In this document: positions 21,165 to 33,605 of the stretch, in pieces | Numbering within the stretch: the first letter of the stretch is position 1 | Layout of the letters: each line of letters starts with the position of its first letter | Assembly (NCBI RefSeq): GCF_000189635.1 | Contig: NW_002476166.1 | Coordinates: 104,335 to 168,334, forward strand | DNA length: 64,000 nucleotides | Origin: Tetrahymena thermophila SB210 | Lineage: Eukaryota > Ciliophora > Oligohymenophorea > Hymenostomatida > Tetrahymenidae | Direction of reading: 5' to 3' | Made by a program: the position numbers and the translations under genes | The notes under the pieces: generated by a model | Told to the model about the DNA's origin: nothing | The model's input: the letters and a program-made list of their open reading frames with translations, nothing else | The model's database searches: none

Positions 21165-23957
21165 TTTTTATTATTCAGTGCCAAGCAAGCCAATTGCTTT
21201 GAAAAATAAAATTTAATAAAGTTTCCTATTTTTAAACACTAAAAATTGTGCTTAGGTAAAAGGGGTTACTTACAAGTCTCTCTTCATTCTTTCATTTTTA
21301 ATAATATCTAATATAAGTAAAACTCTGATGAGATAATAACGAAATAACTATTTTTCTTTCTTTCTCTCTTAATTTTTACCTTTTTTGATTTAATTTCCCA
21401 TCTATCTTATTCTTCTATCATTTACAAAGAAGAAATAGAAATTAAGATGAATAATAAATATAAAAAGTAATAAATGATATAGACTGGTTTCATCAGTCAA
21501 TAAATATGAGATTTTATAGGCTTTCTCCTTTAATATTCATCATATATAAGTATATTTAGTTTGTGAAACGTTTAATTTCTGAGTTTTAATAAGTAACTTC
21601 AGTATTTAAAAGTATATTTAACTGCTAAAAATAGGAAATCACAAAAGTACCTCAAAGCAAGTATATTTATAGAGCAAGTAAAGGGATTCACACGATTTAC
21701 TTGCTTTAATGATTTTCTATGTTCAGTTGATTTGCATGTGTAAAAAATTGCAAATAAGGAGGAAAAAAATCCTTCTTTTTTTTTGTGGGGAGAATTCATA
21801 TGAATATAAAGACTTTAATAAATTAGGCAAAGAATGGACACAATTAATTTTTATACGGTCCTATTGCGCTTAAAAAGATAAGCATAATATTTTGTACAAG
21901 CACATCAAATTATCTGTTAAAAAAATTTGATTTGCTTTGTTTGTTAGTTTTTTTGTTTTTGCCTTTCTTTAGATATACCATGATGTACTAGTTTTTAATT
22001 AGGATCTTCAGTTTTTCAAATTTAATTTGGTATTTTTCCAAGCATATTTAAGTCTTACATCAAATTATTATGCTATGTTTACATGGGTAAGAAAGAAAGT
22101 AAATTTCATTAAGATGAGGTAAATATTATATTTTATCACAATTAAAATAAAATAGATAAATGTATCTTTTACATTTTTAAAAACTTTTATTATTTTTGAA
22201 AAATTTTTATAACTAAATACTTTTCAACTAATTAAGTGACTTTGAGTATGCAGAACATCACCCTACATTAGAAAAGGTATTGACAATATATCAAATGCAA
22301 AATATGAATAAAAGAAATGCATTAAGCTTGTCTACATTGTTAGTAATATAAATTTATAAAATTACTCTAACAATATAAACCAAATTAAAAGTAATATTTC
22401 GAACTAAGGCTATATTTAGCAAGAAAAAAATCTTTTTTGCCAAAAAAGAGTATCCAAAATTTTAATTTTGATGAAAGGAATGATTAAATTAAAAAAAGAA
22501 GTAAAGTTATGAGTCAAAAATCACATTAATATAAATTTTAGTACGGATAAATATATTCTATTAATAAACATTTTTTTTTTTTTGAGTATTATTCATAAAT
22601 TAATAAATATTAGATTACATTTAATCTATTTAGCTGGCACGTCTATCGAATCTTAATTGGAGTTTTATATTATTTGAACTAATAAACCCTTTTTAAATTA
22701 TTTCAGCTAGCATTTAAAACACATTTAAGTTAGCATTGTTTCTAATTCTTATCTCTCAAATTAATACTTGAGCTTTTCCTTAGTCAAATATGCTCTAATT
22801 TTATTTTTATTCTATGATAGGGTTCTATCATTTAAATTGAATTTAAAAATTGTTTTTTGAGAAAGAAATACCAAGCAAAAAATAAAAGATCTTTTTAAAA
22901 TCAACTTCGGGGTTCATTAGTCAAAACAAAAATAAAAATCAAATTTGATTTTTAAAAAGTAAATATATACTGAAATAATAAAAACTTCAGATAAAAAAAT
23001 GATTTCTTGGGTCATAAATAATCAAAATGTTATTACTCTTCAAGTTTACATTAATAGAAATTTTATTTTTGTACTCATTGATATATGATTGTTTTTAAAT
23101 TGAGTTAGATATCAACAGGAGAAAGGTTGTTTATCTATTGCTTAAATGATATTTTAACCCATACTTCTTTAGTATTTCACAAAAGATCTTTATGACGAAA
23201 GATCCTCTATATACAAAAGCAGCTTACTATTAAATAATCCAAAAATATTTATACTTTTAACCTAAAATAGTGAAAAAACAAAGATAAAAACTATTTTTAG
23301 AAGCAAAATTGATTAATTTCTTTGTAATTTAATAAAATATGATATGTACAAGTGTTTTTGCTATTATTAGTTTTAGGAGTGCTCGAGTAATAAAGTGCAT
23401 AAAAAATATATTTCTTTGCTTATTAGAGAAAAAAAGACAACTATCTAAAACTCCTATTTTTGAATAGGTTTTAACCACTGTTTCTTTAAAAATAAATTAA
23501 TGTAAATTTGATGGGAAGATAAATAAATACACAAAAGTTAATAAATAAAAAATATTCGGCCTAAGAGAAAATGAACTAGCGATGAAATAAATCAAATAAA
23601 AACATACATACGCGTATACCTTCATACAAAAATATACTTTCACTAATATTTGTAAGGTTAATAATTGTGAAATAATATACAATAATTAACTTTTTCTTTA
23701 GCTGCATTTATTAAAAAGAAGTCTTCGAGACACAAAAACCTCATATGCAATTTAATATTACCATTTGATCTCTTTCTCATATCTAATTTGATAAATATTC
23801 ATTCATACAGGTTAAATTAATAGATCAAAACTCTACCTGTTTAGGATAATTTTAATTATTAATAATATGGATGGATGGATAGATGAATGGGTTAGGAAAA
23901 AGTATATATTTTTTCACTGTAATTTTATATGAATAGTTAGTAAATTTTTTTGGCTTT
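21165..23957. other. Long gene-free stretch
   Basis: 2.8 kb, A/T-rich, without a frame that I can defend on either strand and without an RNA gene. An ATGG/GATG microsatellite lies at 23867-23890, just downstream of the stop of the minus-strand pseudokinase-MORN gene. Confidence 0.55.
23867..23890. repeat. ATGG microsatellite
   Basis: Short imperfect run of ATGG and related tetranucleotides in the 3' flank of the minus-strand gene ending at 23958. Confidence 0.8.
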
Positions 23958-26900
23958 TCATTAGTAGTTAAGAAGAATGTTTTATGACCATTCTGCTGTG
24001 ATGAATGATCCATCACTCTTATAAAAAGTACCACGACCATGTACCATATCATTTTTGAACCGTCCTATATATCTTTCGCCGTTTGAAAGATAAAGAGTTC
24101 CAACTCCATTTTTAAAATCATCTTTGAAATCACCTTCATATTTAACCCAATAATCATTAATTTCATTCATATTATGATAATTAAATGTTCCAACAAATTC
24201 AGCTGGCCTTTCGTTATACATTATTCCTTTACCATTAAATTTATCATCATCCCATTCTCCTTCATAAGCTTTATTTTAAGAAGGATAATAAAGCACTCCA
24301 TACCCATTCATGTGTCCATTTTACCATTCGCCTTAAAATGAGCCTCCATCTCCATAAAAGAATTTTCCTCTTCCATGACGGACTCCATTCATTTTTTCAC
24401 CCTCGTAATATGACCCATCTTCATAAGTCTCTATAACGTTTTCTTTGTTTTTCAAAAACTATATCATCTGAATATCACTAAACGTTTGATTGAATTGTGC
24501 GCTATCATCTTTTCTAGTGGGAGAAGGAGTGAATAAATAGTTTTTGTTTGGACTTAAATTAGAATTACTGGTATAATTCTATTAATTGATTTAATTATTT
24601 TTGCTGTTGTTGTTTCTGTCTGATTATTGAATATTGTACTGGTTTTAGTTTTAATTATTACTTTAAACTTAATTACGATTAGTCTTTTTAGGACTGTTCA
24701 AAAAATTTGGGTTAGCCATCATATTAGCTTGGTAATTAAAATTACTGGTTTCAATTCCTTCTTATATGTCTTAGTTACTACGCATCATTAGTAAATCAGC
24801 AGAAGCGTCAAAGCTTCTCTTCGAATTATATGTCTCATCTTCGTTTATTTTTTAAATGTTGCTAATATTTTAACACCCATCCATCACATTATTATAATAT
24901 TGCTAATTTTAGTATTAAAATTAATGTTCATCTGAGAAAGCAGCAACGTTTTCATTCTCAAATTCATATACCTGAATATTTGTGTTTGTGGGAGGAGTTT
25001 CGAGCTAATCTTTTTGAGGTGGTGTTATTGTTAACTTGTAAATGCTGCTACTACCACCTCCACTAAAGTTTCCATTATTGAAGTATTAGTTAGTGTTAAG
25101 TGGTGTTTTAATGTCTAATAGTTTAGAATTTATATTTTCCCCTTCAGAGATTACTGCATACATGTTCTATTCATTTTAAGTATTATTAATGTTTATTTAA
25201 TTATTTTAAACATAGTTTGATAAGAAATCATTGGGAATTTGATAAGCATTATTTTTTTCTACCCTGTCTAAGAAATTTTTAATTGCATCGTCTGAAGTTG
25301 GAGTAAGAACCTATTCTGAAGATTACTTTGTTTTAGGTGTTTTATATTCAATTACAGCTTCTCTTTGCAAATGACAGAACTAATTGTTTACATAATCCTC
25401 TCTTTAACTATCATTGTTGTTAATTATGAGAATGTTATTTGTTTCACTTCTATCTTCTTCATAAGTTTATTTGTTATTACTCTTCAATTACTCTCCTATA
25501 TTTTAATTAAATTTATTAGCTAGCTTATATTAAGCATCACCATAACCATTCAAATGATCAAATTTAATTTCGCTTTAATAGTTAGTACTAATAATATTTT
25601 CAATGCTATTTAAATTACTTTGCTAGCTTATTTAAGCAAAGCTAATGAAAGGAGGATTTATACCGTTCTAGCTATTAAAATTATTAAACTATGCACTCTA
25701 ATATTGTTAACTTAAATCTTCTGTAACGTAGTTGCCTTTCTTTATTGCATCCATAAGTGCAGGTGCATTAGTACCAAATGTGTTTTGTTTATAAATTTAC
25801 ATCTAAATATTATTTTAATCTCCTTCTTATTTCTTTTCATTAAGTGCTCTCTACAAATCATTTCCACTTTTATCAGTGTGTAAAATTTAATTATTAACAA
25901 AATTCCCATATGAATCTGTACCATTGTTTACTTAAGTTTAATTTTGCTATTTTTCTCCAAATAAATTTGTCTACTTTGGAAGTACGATTTGAATTGACTA
26001 ACTATTATTTGAGACAGAAGTATTTTATGAAATTTACTCTATGCTATCTTTATAACCAGCCATATTTTCATAATTTTATTTACTATTTCCTTTATAAACA
26101 GAACTTGCCTCTTATACATTCGAAGAAATACTACTATCTTGCTAAGTTTCTAAATTTATTTTTTCCTTCTCATTTTGATATTTCTCATTTATTGAATATC
26201 TTTTTTTAGCTTTAAGTTACTAGCTAAGTTACCCCTTTAATTCTTAACAATCTAGTCCTTGTAAAGCTTCAGCCTTCTACAGCTGAGAAAGAGGTATAGA
26301 GTGAATTTCTGTAAAGTTTTATTTAATGTAGCTGTTTGGGCTTTTTGGTAGATCTGCCCTACTTCCTACAACGGGGAAATCGTTAGAAGCTATTTTTTCA
26401 TCTTAAAAATTATTTAGACTTCCCTTCTTTTAAAGCTAAATTTAAGCTTTTGCATTAAATCCTGCAAAGCCTATTCCTATACTGTCACTTTCTACTCTCT
26501 TCATAATTCTTTCAGAACTAGCTGGCTAATCTGCATATTTTTCACCAGTCAAGTTGTTGTTCGATGCAATATTTAAATTAGTTTTATTTTACTAATCATT
26601 CTAATTTATATTGCTTGGAGAAACATTTTAATACTCATTTTACGATTGTGGTTGATTATTTAGGTCTGTTTTTGTAGCATAGTAGCTAGTATAGCTTGGA
26701 ATAATAGAGTTTGTGTTTTTTGACAAGTTTGTATTGTTTGGTTGAGTTATTTCTGCAGCATCAGATGATTATTTATTTGGTTGGTTATTGCTTGTTTATA
26801 TTTAACTTGTGATTTCAGATTTAAATTTAGCTATCAATTAATCAATGTAATCTGTACCAAACTCCTTAGGAGGTGAAGTCTTCTTAGGTTTTTCTTCTTC

Positions 26901-29900
26901 TTCCTTGTCTTCAGCTTATCCATTTTATAATATATCATTTTAAATTTATTCTTGATTTTAATTATCACTTGAGGGTTATTTCCCAAAAGTGCCTGTGTGG
27001 TTATATGATTTAAAGGGCTGATCATTTGTTGAAGAATAATTTTGATTGGAAAAAGGAAAAACAATATCAGAGGGAGTTTATCTAAGTTGATTGTCAAATA
27101 TGTGCTAGTCTATAATTGTGTTGATAGATTTCTATTTTTCTAATGTAGGTATTAAATTATTTTAATCTTCAGTAATTTTTGATGAAGAATTAACAATTTG
27201 CTATTATAATATTTACTGTTATTGCTTTTATCTTTCCATTTCTTCTTAAAGCTTTTTAGAAAAATTCCTATGTTTTTCTAATTCCCTGTTAATTTAACTC
27301 ATAGTGAGTTCATTTTTGATATTTTTGTTAGAAACCTCATTTGCATTAATATCAATTTGATTTGAATTTCTTTTTTGGATTTTATTTGCTGAAGATTAAC
27401 TTAAATTTGAAGATACAGACTATTTAAGAGATTTTTATTGACTTTCTTCTATTTATGCTTTTGATTTTGGTTAATCTTTGTTCTTGTTATTCGAAAATAA
27501 CTCGCTTGCAGGTTTTAGATCTCCTAGCCCTTCAATTAGTTTTCCCCCATTTTATTACTTGGAATTATTGAAATTTTAAGAGCTGAAAGCTTATTAATCA
27601 TTATTAGTATTTATGCACATTTTAGGGATGTATGGTTTGTATATAGTCTCTTACTAAGGCTTTTATTGTTGCTACTTTAAATTTAAAAGCTAAAGATTTG
27701 ATTAAATTACTGGAGATTTATCGCTTTTAAAAAAGTTATCGTAGAATTTTTAATTATCTTAAGTTATTACATCTTATTCATTCCCTATTTCTGTTTTACT
27801 TCTGTACTAAAATTAGTTCCCTATTTTTATTTTATAATAATTTAAATTTAGTTTTGTTTGATATTTTGATGAATTTTATGTTAAAAATTAATATAAATTA
27901 AACAAAAAACTAGTTTAATTGCTTATTATACCTGATTAGCTTTATCTATGAGATTTTTGAGATTATCGAGAGGAGCTTTTCATCTACTATGAAGATTCAG
28001 TCATTGAGTCTGTTTAGCTATTATTGTTAACTGAACTCTGAATGGATTACTATCCAAATGTTTGTTATTCATTAATTTATAAACTACCATGCTTTTAAGA
28101 TTTTACGTTTTAATTTATTCTTAAAACAGAACCTTTTTTTTAAGCAACTCCTGTATAATTTTTTTGGCTTTGAGGTTCATGTTAAGTTTAGTTATTACCA
28201 TTTAAATTGTTAGCTGCAGAAAGGTTGGATAATTTAGTAAGAGCAGGAGATTTATTATCAAACTAGTTTATAATCTATATATTACCATAGCTATATCTAT
28301 TAACAGTAGATTAAGATGAGAGATATGCTTAAACATTTACACCATTTGAAATTTAGCTTTTTTAAATAACATTTCAAATAAATTTACTTGATGAATTATA
28401 AATTAATTTACCTTTGGGGTGTAAAGACGTTTAGATTTTATAGAGATTGTTTATTTTATTGCAATGAAGATTTTAATGATGGAGGTTTCTATTATTACCC
28501 AATTTAAGAAGGAGCAAAAGTAGGTTATCTGCTAAAGGATATAATATCCTTTTCAACTGTTGAACTCTAAGATTAATATTTTGTTGGTAATATACTTTAA
28601 GGGTTAGAAATAGACAATTTTTTTAATGCAATTTAGTTGTTTGAATTTGTTGATTAATTGTTAGATAATTATAGACTTTGTTAGCTATTTTTTTACTCAT
28701 TTTTTTTATTCTGAATATGTTATTGTATTTAAATACTTGCAGATGAGGGTTTTTCTTCACTTTAATTAATCATTTTTTTTATTTGTTGAGTACTTTTACT
28801 TGTTATGGGAGAAGGTGATCTTGAACTGTTTACTAAATTAAATGCCTTAGATGAATCACTTATACTGTTTCTATTATTACTCAAATTACCAACTTGCTAA
28901 ATATTAATTGCAGATAAAGACTATCTTGATAATGTTGGCTTTGTTTCTTATTTTGTATTGATGGGAGAAACTGTACTCTGCTATTTACTCAAAGGTTGAT
29001 ATGAATTCTATGATTATATTTAGTTTGAATTTGAATTTTTTCTGCTCTAAGCTTTAGAATTGGTCAAAGTGCTAAATATATTTTATAAATTTGATTAAAA
29101 TTAAAAATAAAAAATTTGAATTTTACTTTTATGTTTCTTTGATTTTGTTTTGTTATTATGTAGAATAGTTGCTTATTGGAGATAAGTTTTAGTTGTTGTT
29201 GTTATTGTTTGTACTAATTGGTGATTTTTCTGTTTAGTATGAACTGATTGGAGAATAGCTTTACTAATAAAAAGGACTTGTATTTAAAGGATAAGATGAA
29301 TGATTAGATTGATTTATGCTCATTCTTACTTATGTAGGAGTATATTGGCTACTTATTATTTTATTGAAATCTGATTTCGGTGTAATTGGTTATTTCGAAG
29401 GGCTAGACTAATGATGCATAATTGGAGAAGTAGATCTTGCATGATATCTTTATGGATCAATTGAGCTTTCAGTTTTCAAGGTTCTTTGAATGTCTGATGC
29501 AGTACTTTCTGTTTTTATTGGAGAAACTCCTTTGTTAAAAAATGGTTATTGCTTAGTTTTTGTCAAAGGCGTTTGATTCAGTAAGTGCATATGTTTCTAT
29601 ATTGTAGTGTTATCAGGAGTTTACAGTCTTACTTAAGGTAAAGGAGTCATAAATCTGTAATTATTGTCTAAATTCTCAGCTAGTTAAGGTCTCTTTGGAG
29701 TTAACATATCATTACATATTGATTCATGTTTTTCAGATTTTGTTGCAATTTATGGAGAACTAGTTTAAGCATCTTATGAAGAATTCGTTATTGGTATCAA
29801 AGGAACATTATTTGGAGTTTTTTCTCTATTTGGAGTTAGTGATCTTGAATTAGCTTAGTTTTACAGTTTAGAATTTTTTTCGGTTATTTATAATTCTTTA

Positions 29901-31954
29901 CTCTTCCTAACTGTGTCTTAAGTGTATGGGTTTAAAATTTGAGTAAAATTATTTTATTTTTACTTAGCATCAGAGATTTATGTTATTTTTGGTGTTGCAT
30001 TCTATATCGATTGCTATTGATTTGATTCATTAGTCTTAGAAAATCTAGGTGATTAAGATGTAAATGATTAATCTGAAGGTTATATAATAATTGATGTTGC
30101 TTAAGGTATTGGTTTTTGGTTTGAAGATGTGGATGACGCTAATTTAGAATAAATTACGCTCTATGAATCATTTTTGGAAAGCTAAACAACTGCATTAGTA
30201 CTAGCATTAAATATTCCTAACTTTTAAGCTAAGGAGACAAAATCTGGTCTGATATCTTCATTTTCATCAAGCATTTAAAGTAAAAGAGATATTATAGATT
30301 GTGAGTATATATCTTTTAAATTTTCTGCTAGAATCTACAAACCTTCAACATCAACTAAACAGTATTCAGTGTAGTCGAAGTAGTTATCTAACTTATTTAA
30401 ATAAGCTATTTCTAACATTATCACAGCCAATGTGAAAACATCGCTTTTGTATTCGTTATGCTCAGGCTTTACTACTGAATATTCTACATTACTAACTAGC
30501 AAAGGTGATAAATATGCTCCACTGACTGATCTAGAATATTTTACAAATATTTTACTTAATTTCATTAATTATTTTTATTCTGAATTAAAAAAAAACTAAA
30601 ATATCAATTGAACTATTTCATAAAATAGAAATCTTACTTTTTAAAAATAAAATTTTTATATTTTTTTAATAAAATTGATCAAATCATATTTAAAAGTAAT
30701 TTTTTTAATATTCATTAATTCTTTAAATTAATTTAATTTGATTTTTTTTAGAATATAATTTTTATTTTTAAATTAAAAATATCTATAAAATATTTGAGAA
30801 TTTCTGATTACATTTTTGACTGTAATTAAATGTAACAATATGTTCAAGTCTATTATGAAAATTGTGTTTTTAAGATTAAATTTAGTATTATTGAACAACT
30901 AATTTTTTATTAAAGATAAAAATATATTTATATATTATTACTGCCCTTTGTAAATGTATGTGTAGAGAGAAGATTGATTAAACAAATGAGGGTCTGTGAG
31001 CTTGATAGTACCGTCTCGAGCTATGAAAATGGATGATGAGCGAAGACATTGATGAGTTCTATTCTACATTTATAGGTAACACAATCCTGATATAAGGGAT
31101 TTTAATATGTAAGTAAATTCTTTTTCCTAAAATCTGTAAGCATTATCCGATGCATTAAATTAAAAGTGGCTCCTATTTTTTATCTATTTTGCTATTGCTC
31201 CTCTTTTTTCATAAAAGTTGCCTTCATCTTCTCCTTGATCTTCTATAATGTTGTCATTTTCATGAGTGGAAAATACTTTTGTTACAATGAGTACACTTTT
31301 TCTTTAGATTTCTGAAAGTCTTTTTGAATGTAACATGTTGCTGTTATTTTTCACTTAAGATTAATTCTGAACTGCAACGCTGTTTGCAGAAAGACTTCTT
31401 TAGCTTTTTGAAGACAAGCTTACTTACATTTAATTAGATTTAGTTGTACTTTCCCCATTTTTAGGGGTAGCGCTTGATGTTGTTTTTTCAATTAATAATT
31501 TCCTAAAGAATAATTCTGTTGAAAGGTCTCTTGAAAGATATTCTGTTACAGTTATAAGCCTATGAAAAGAAGTGCACATAGAATTGTAATTATAATCAAA
31601 GTATTTAATAAGTTAAATTAAATTTTAATGCTATTAAGTGAAGCTTTCTATTTCTTTTAAATTTTCTACTTCCATTTAAAACTCAAACTAGTTTTAGAAA
31701 AAACTTTCTTAAACGGCTATTTGAATATTTGGATCGTTGGTTTCTGCCAATATGAATATTTCTCCATATATTCTGTGTTCTTTCTTTTCTAAGAATTTAT
31801 ATACTTATTCGTATTTAGGGAAGACATCTATTAAATTTTTCGTCTAGTCTAAATGCTTTAAATCCTAAATAACTTCAAGTTTGGATTTTATTTCTATATT
31901 TTTTGTAGGTCCATCAGCCTACTTCTATTTTTGCTTATTCAATATTTATCCCAT
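23958..31954 (-). CDS. Giant pseudokinase with N/Q/S-rich body and C-terminal MORN repeats
   Basis: About 2,470 residues. Exon 1 (31954-30942, 337 codons plus 2 nt) holds a kinase N-lobe: AlphaC-like VENLKEIESF, HQNLIQLIKYFDY, and YILKSLISGLCYL before the catalytic loop. The catalytic residues are lost: beta-3 Lys is Gln82 (IAVQES), HRD is His301-Gln-Cys, the loop Asn is Ser, and DFG is Asp321-Pro-His. Lobe C follows from ~30565 (GAYLSPLL, then HNEYKSDVFTLAVIMLE, then NEDIRPDF). The next ~1,900 residues are Asn/Gln/Ser-rich with many SP sites, ending in about six MORN repeats (e.g. YEGEWDDDKFNGKG) and a TGA at 23960-23958. Introns 29072-29126, 28357-28411 and 27821-27931 close in phase; the junction between 30941 and ~30580 does not with the obvious sites, so a micro-exon may be missing. 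MORN repeats bind lipids or membranes and scaffold cortical structures, so this is probably a non-catalytic scaffold. Confidence 0.82.
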
Positions 31955-32127
31955 TCAATTAATTTATGAAATAGCTTTGCTATATACAATAATAAGTCTG
32001 TTTCTGCTTCAATTATATAAAATCCTATATTTTTAAAATATAATTCCTTATTAATTTCCTATTAAGCTCATCTTTTCATCAAATAAATTTTAAATTTTGC
32101 AAAATAATAAATAAGCAAATTTCATTG
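31955..32127. promoter_or_regulatory. Short divergent promoter region
   Basis: 174 bases between the start of the minus-strand pseudokinase gene and the ATG of a small plus-strand frame. If that frame is not a gene, the region is simply the upstream side of the pseudokinase. Inferred from orientation only. Confidence 0.35.
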
Positions 32128-32448
32128 ATGGCTTCCAAAAAAGATCAAATTATTTAAATCGCTAATGAATAAACTAAATATCTGATTTATTATGCTATGA
32201 ATTAATATGAAATCATTAATTTACTGGAAAATCTATTCTTATTGCCACTCAAAAAGCTAATAAGCTTGTTTTATTCTATTTTTATTAAAAAAAGCGCTCT
32301 AAATATTTTGGTAATTATTATATTAAAATTTAATGATAATTTCAACTATCTTAATTTATTTATTTCTTTCTCCTTACTTTATTTTTTATTTATTTGTTCG
32401 CAATTTCAGTATTTTTTGCTTTTTAATTACAAAGAAGCTTAAGTTTGA
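32128..32448 (+). CDS. Small hypothetical membrane-type ORF, uncertain
   Basis: 106 codons starting MASKKDQIIQIANEQTKYL. The first ~45 residues look like an ordinary helical protein; the rest is Leu/Ile/Phe-rich with possible membrane segments (ISFSLLYFLFICS) but could be A/T-rich chance coding. Stop TGA 32446-32448. No homology recognised. It lies head to head with the pseudokinase gene. Confidence 0.35.
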
Positions 32449-33605
32449 AAGATTAATGGATAATCATGATTCGTTGAACATTTCTTCTTAATAATTTCAT
32501 TCATAACCATTTAATGTAATATGAATGAATAAATAAATAGATAATTCAACGACTATTTTTTAATTTTTACCTCTAATTTCCTGTTTACATATTTCAATTT
32601 TGATATTATCCAGTAATTAATTTTTAATTAATAGAATGGTTAATATTTGTGTATTTTTTTTTAATAAATAAATTTTAATAGCAATGCATGGTATTTTATC
32701 CTATTTATTTAGCTTTACTTACTTACACTTCAAATACTTTTTTGTTTTACAGCTTAATAAATATTTTAATTAATAAATTTTAATAAATTTATTTATGAAA
32801 TAATGTTCACTCAAATTAAATCAATAAGTATTATTTTGATAAAATATTTTATGAATTGATTATGAAAAACAAATAAATAAATTGAATAATAAAAAATTAA
32901 AAATTATTTTAAAAAAATATTTTTTTTATCAAACAAATAATAAGAATAGTTATTTATTTTTAAAAATGAAATGCAATAATAGTTTTTGATTTTAAAATCA
33001 AATTTTTTCATTTAACCTAAATATTAATTTAAACTGAAAAGCTAAATGTTAATTAAAGAAACAACTAACCTTGGAGAATTTTCATAAAAATATTTATTAT
33101 GAAAAATCAAATAAAGTAATATTATTTTTATCTGATTTGTTAAGAGTTTTTTGTCTGTGTTTTTTTATTAATTAGTTGTTTGTTTATTTAATAGGGAAAA
33201 GACCCTAACAAACTATTCTAGTCAAAAAATTTGATAAAATTGTTAATCAATGGATAATCAAAGAATGAATAAATAAATAAATGGTTTGGTTTATTTGTTA
33301 AATAAATAAAGAAAAAGAAAAAAAATATAATTTCTTCTTTTACCAATTAAAAATTACTTTCTAATAAAATAGTAGAGTAGAAACAATTAAATTGAATTAA
33401 TTTATAGCAGTAAGTAGTATCATTATATAAATAGCCATAAATAAATAGATTTCAGCTTAAAGCTAATTTGTTTAAAGAAACTCAAAGTAAGTAGTTAGCA
33501 GTCTCACAAAGTATTTTTGGTTCTGTAGAATTAAAGATAATATTTTAAAATAGTTTAACTTATTATAAAGCCTTAATTGAAAAATTAATATAAAGAACAA
33601 TTAAG
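32449..33605. other. Intergenic, AT-rich, no gene seen
   Basis: 1.15 kb upstream of the TPR gene. Repeated AAATAAATAAAT-like words, otherwise featureless. It should contain the promoter of the gene at 33606. Confidence 0.65.

Noticed and set aside
20650-21250. Second open plus-strand frame overlapping 20412-21164 (GFREIFQFKNIPELIADSYL)
   Set aside because: Interrupted by a TGA after 36 codons and overlapping a longer uninterrupted frame. Two long overlapping frames mainly show that TGA is rare in this patch.
25910-26209. Plus-strand ~100-codon ORF
   Set aside because: Lies antisense inside the large last exon of the pseudokinase-MORN gene, whose minus frame is open throughout and in phase with the MORN repeats.
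30335-30565. Reading the kinase C-lobe ORF at 30335-30565 as a separate small gene
   Set aside because: It lacks a kinase N-lobe, which is found directly upstream on the same strand at 30942-31954, and its frame continues through the standard-code stops (Gln in this organism) into the following exons.
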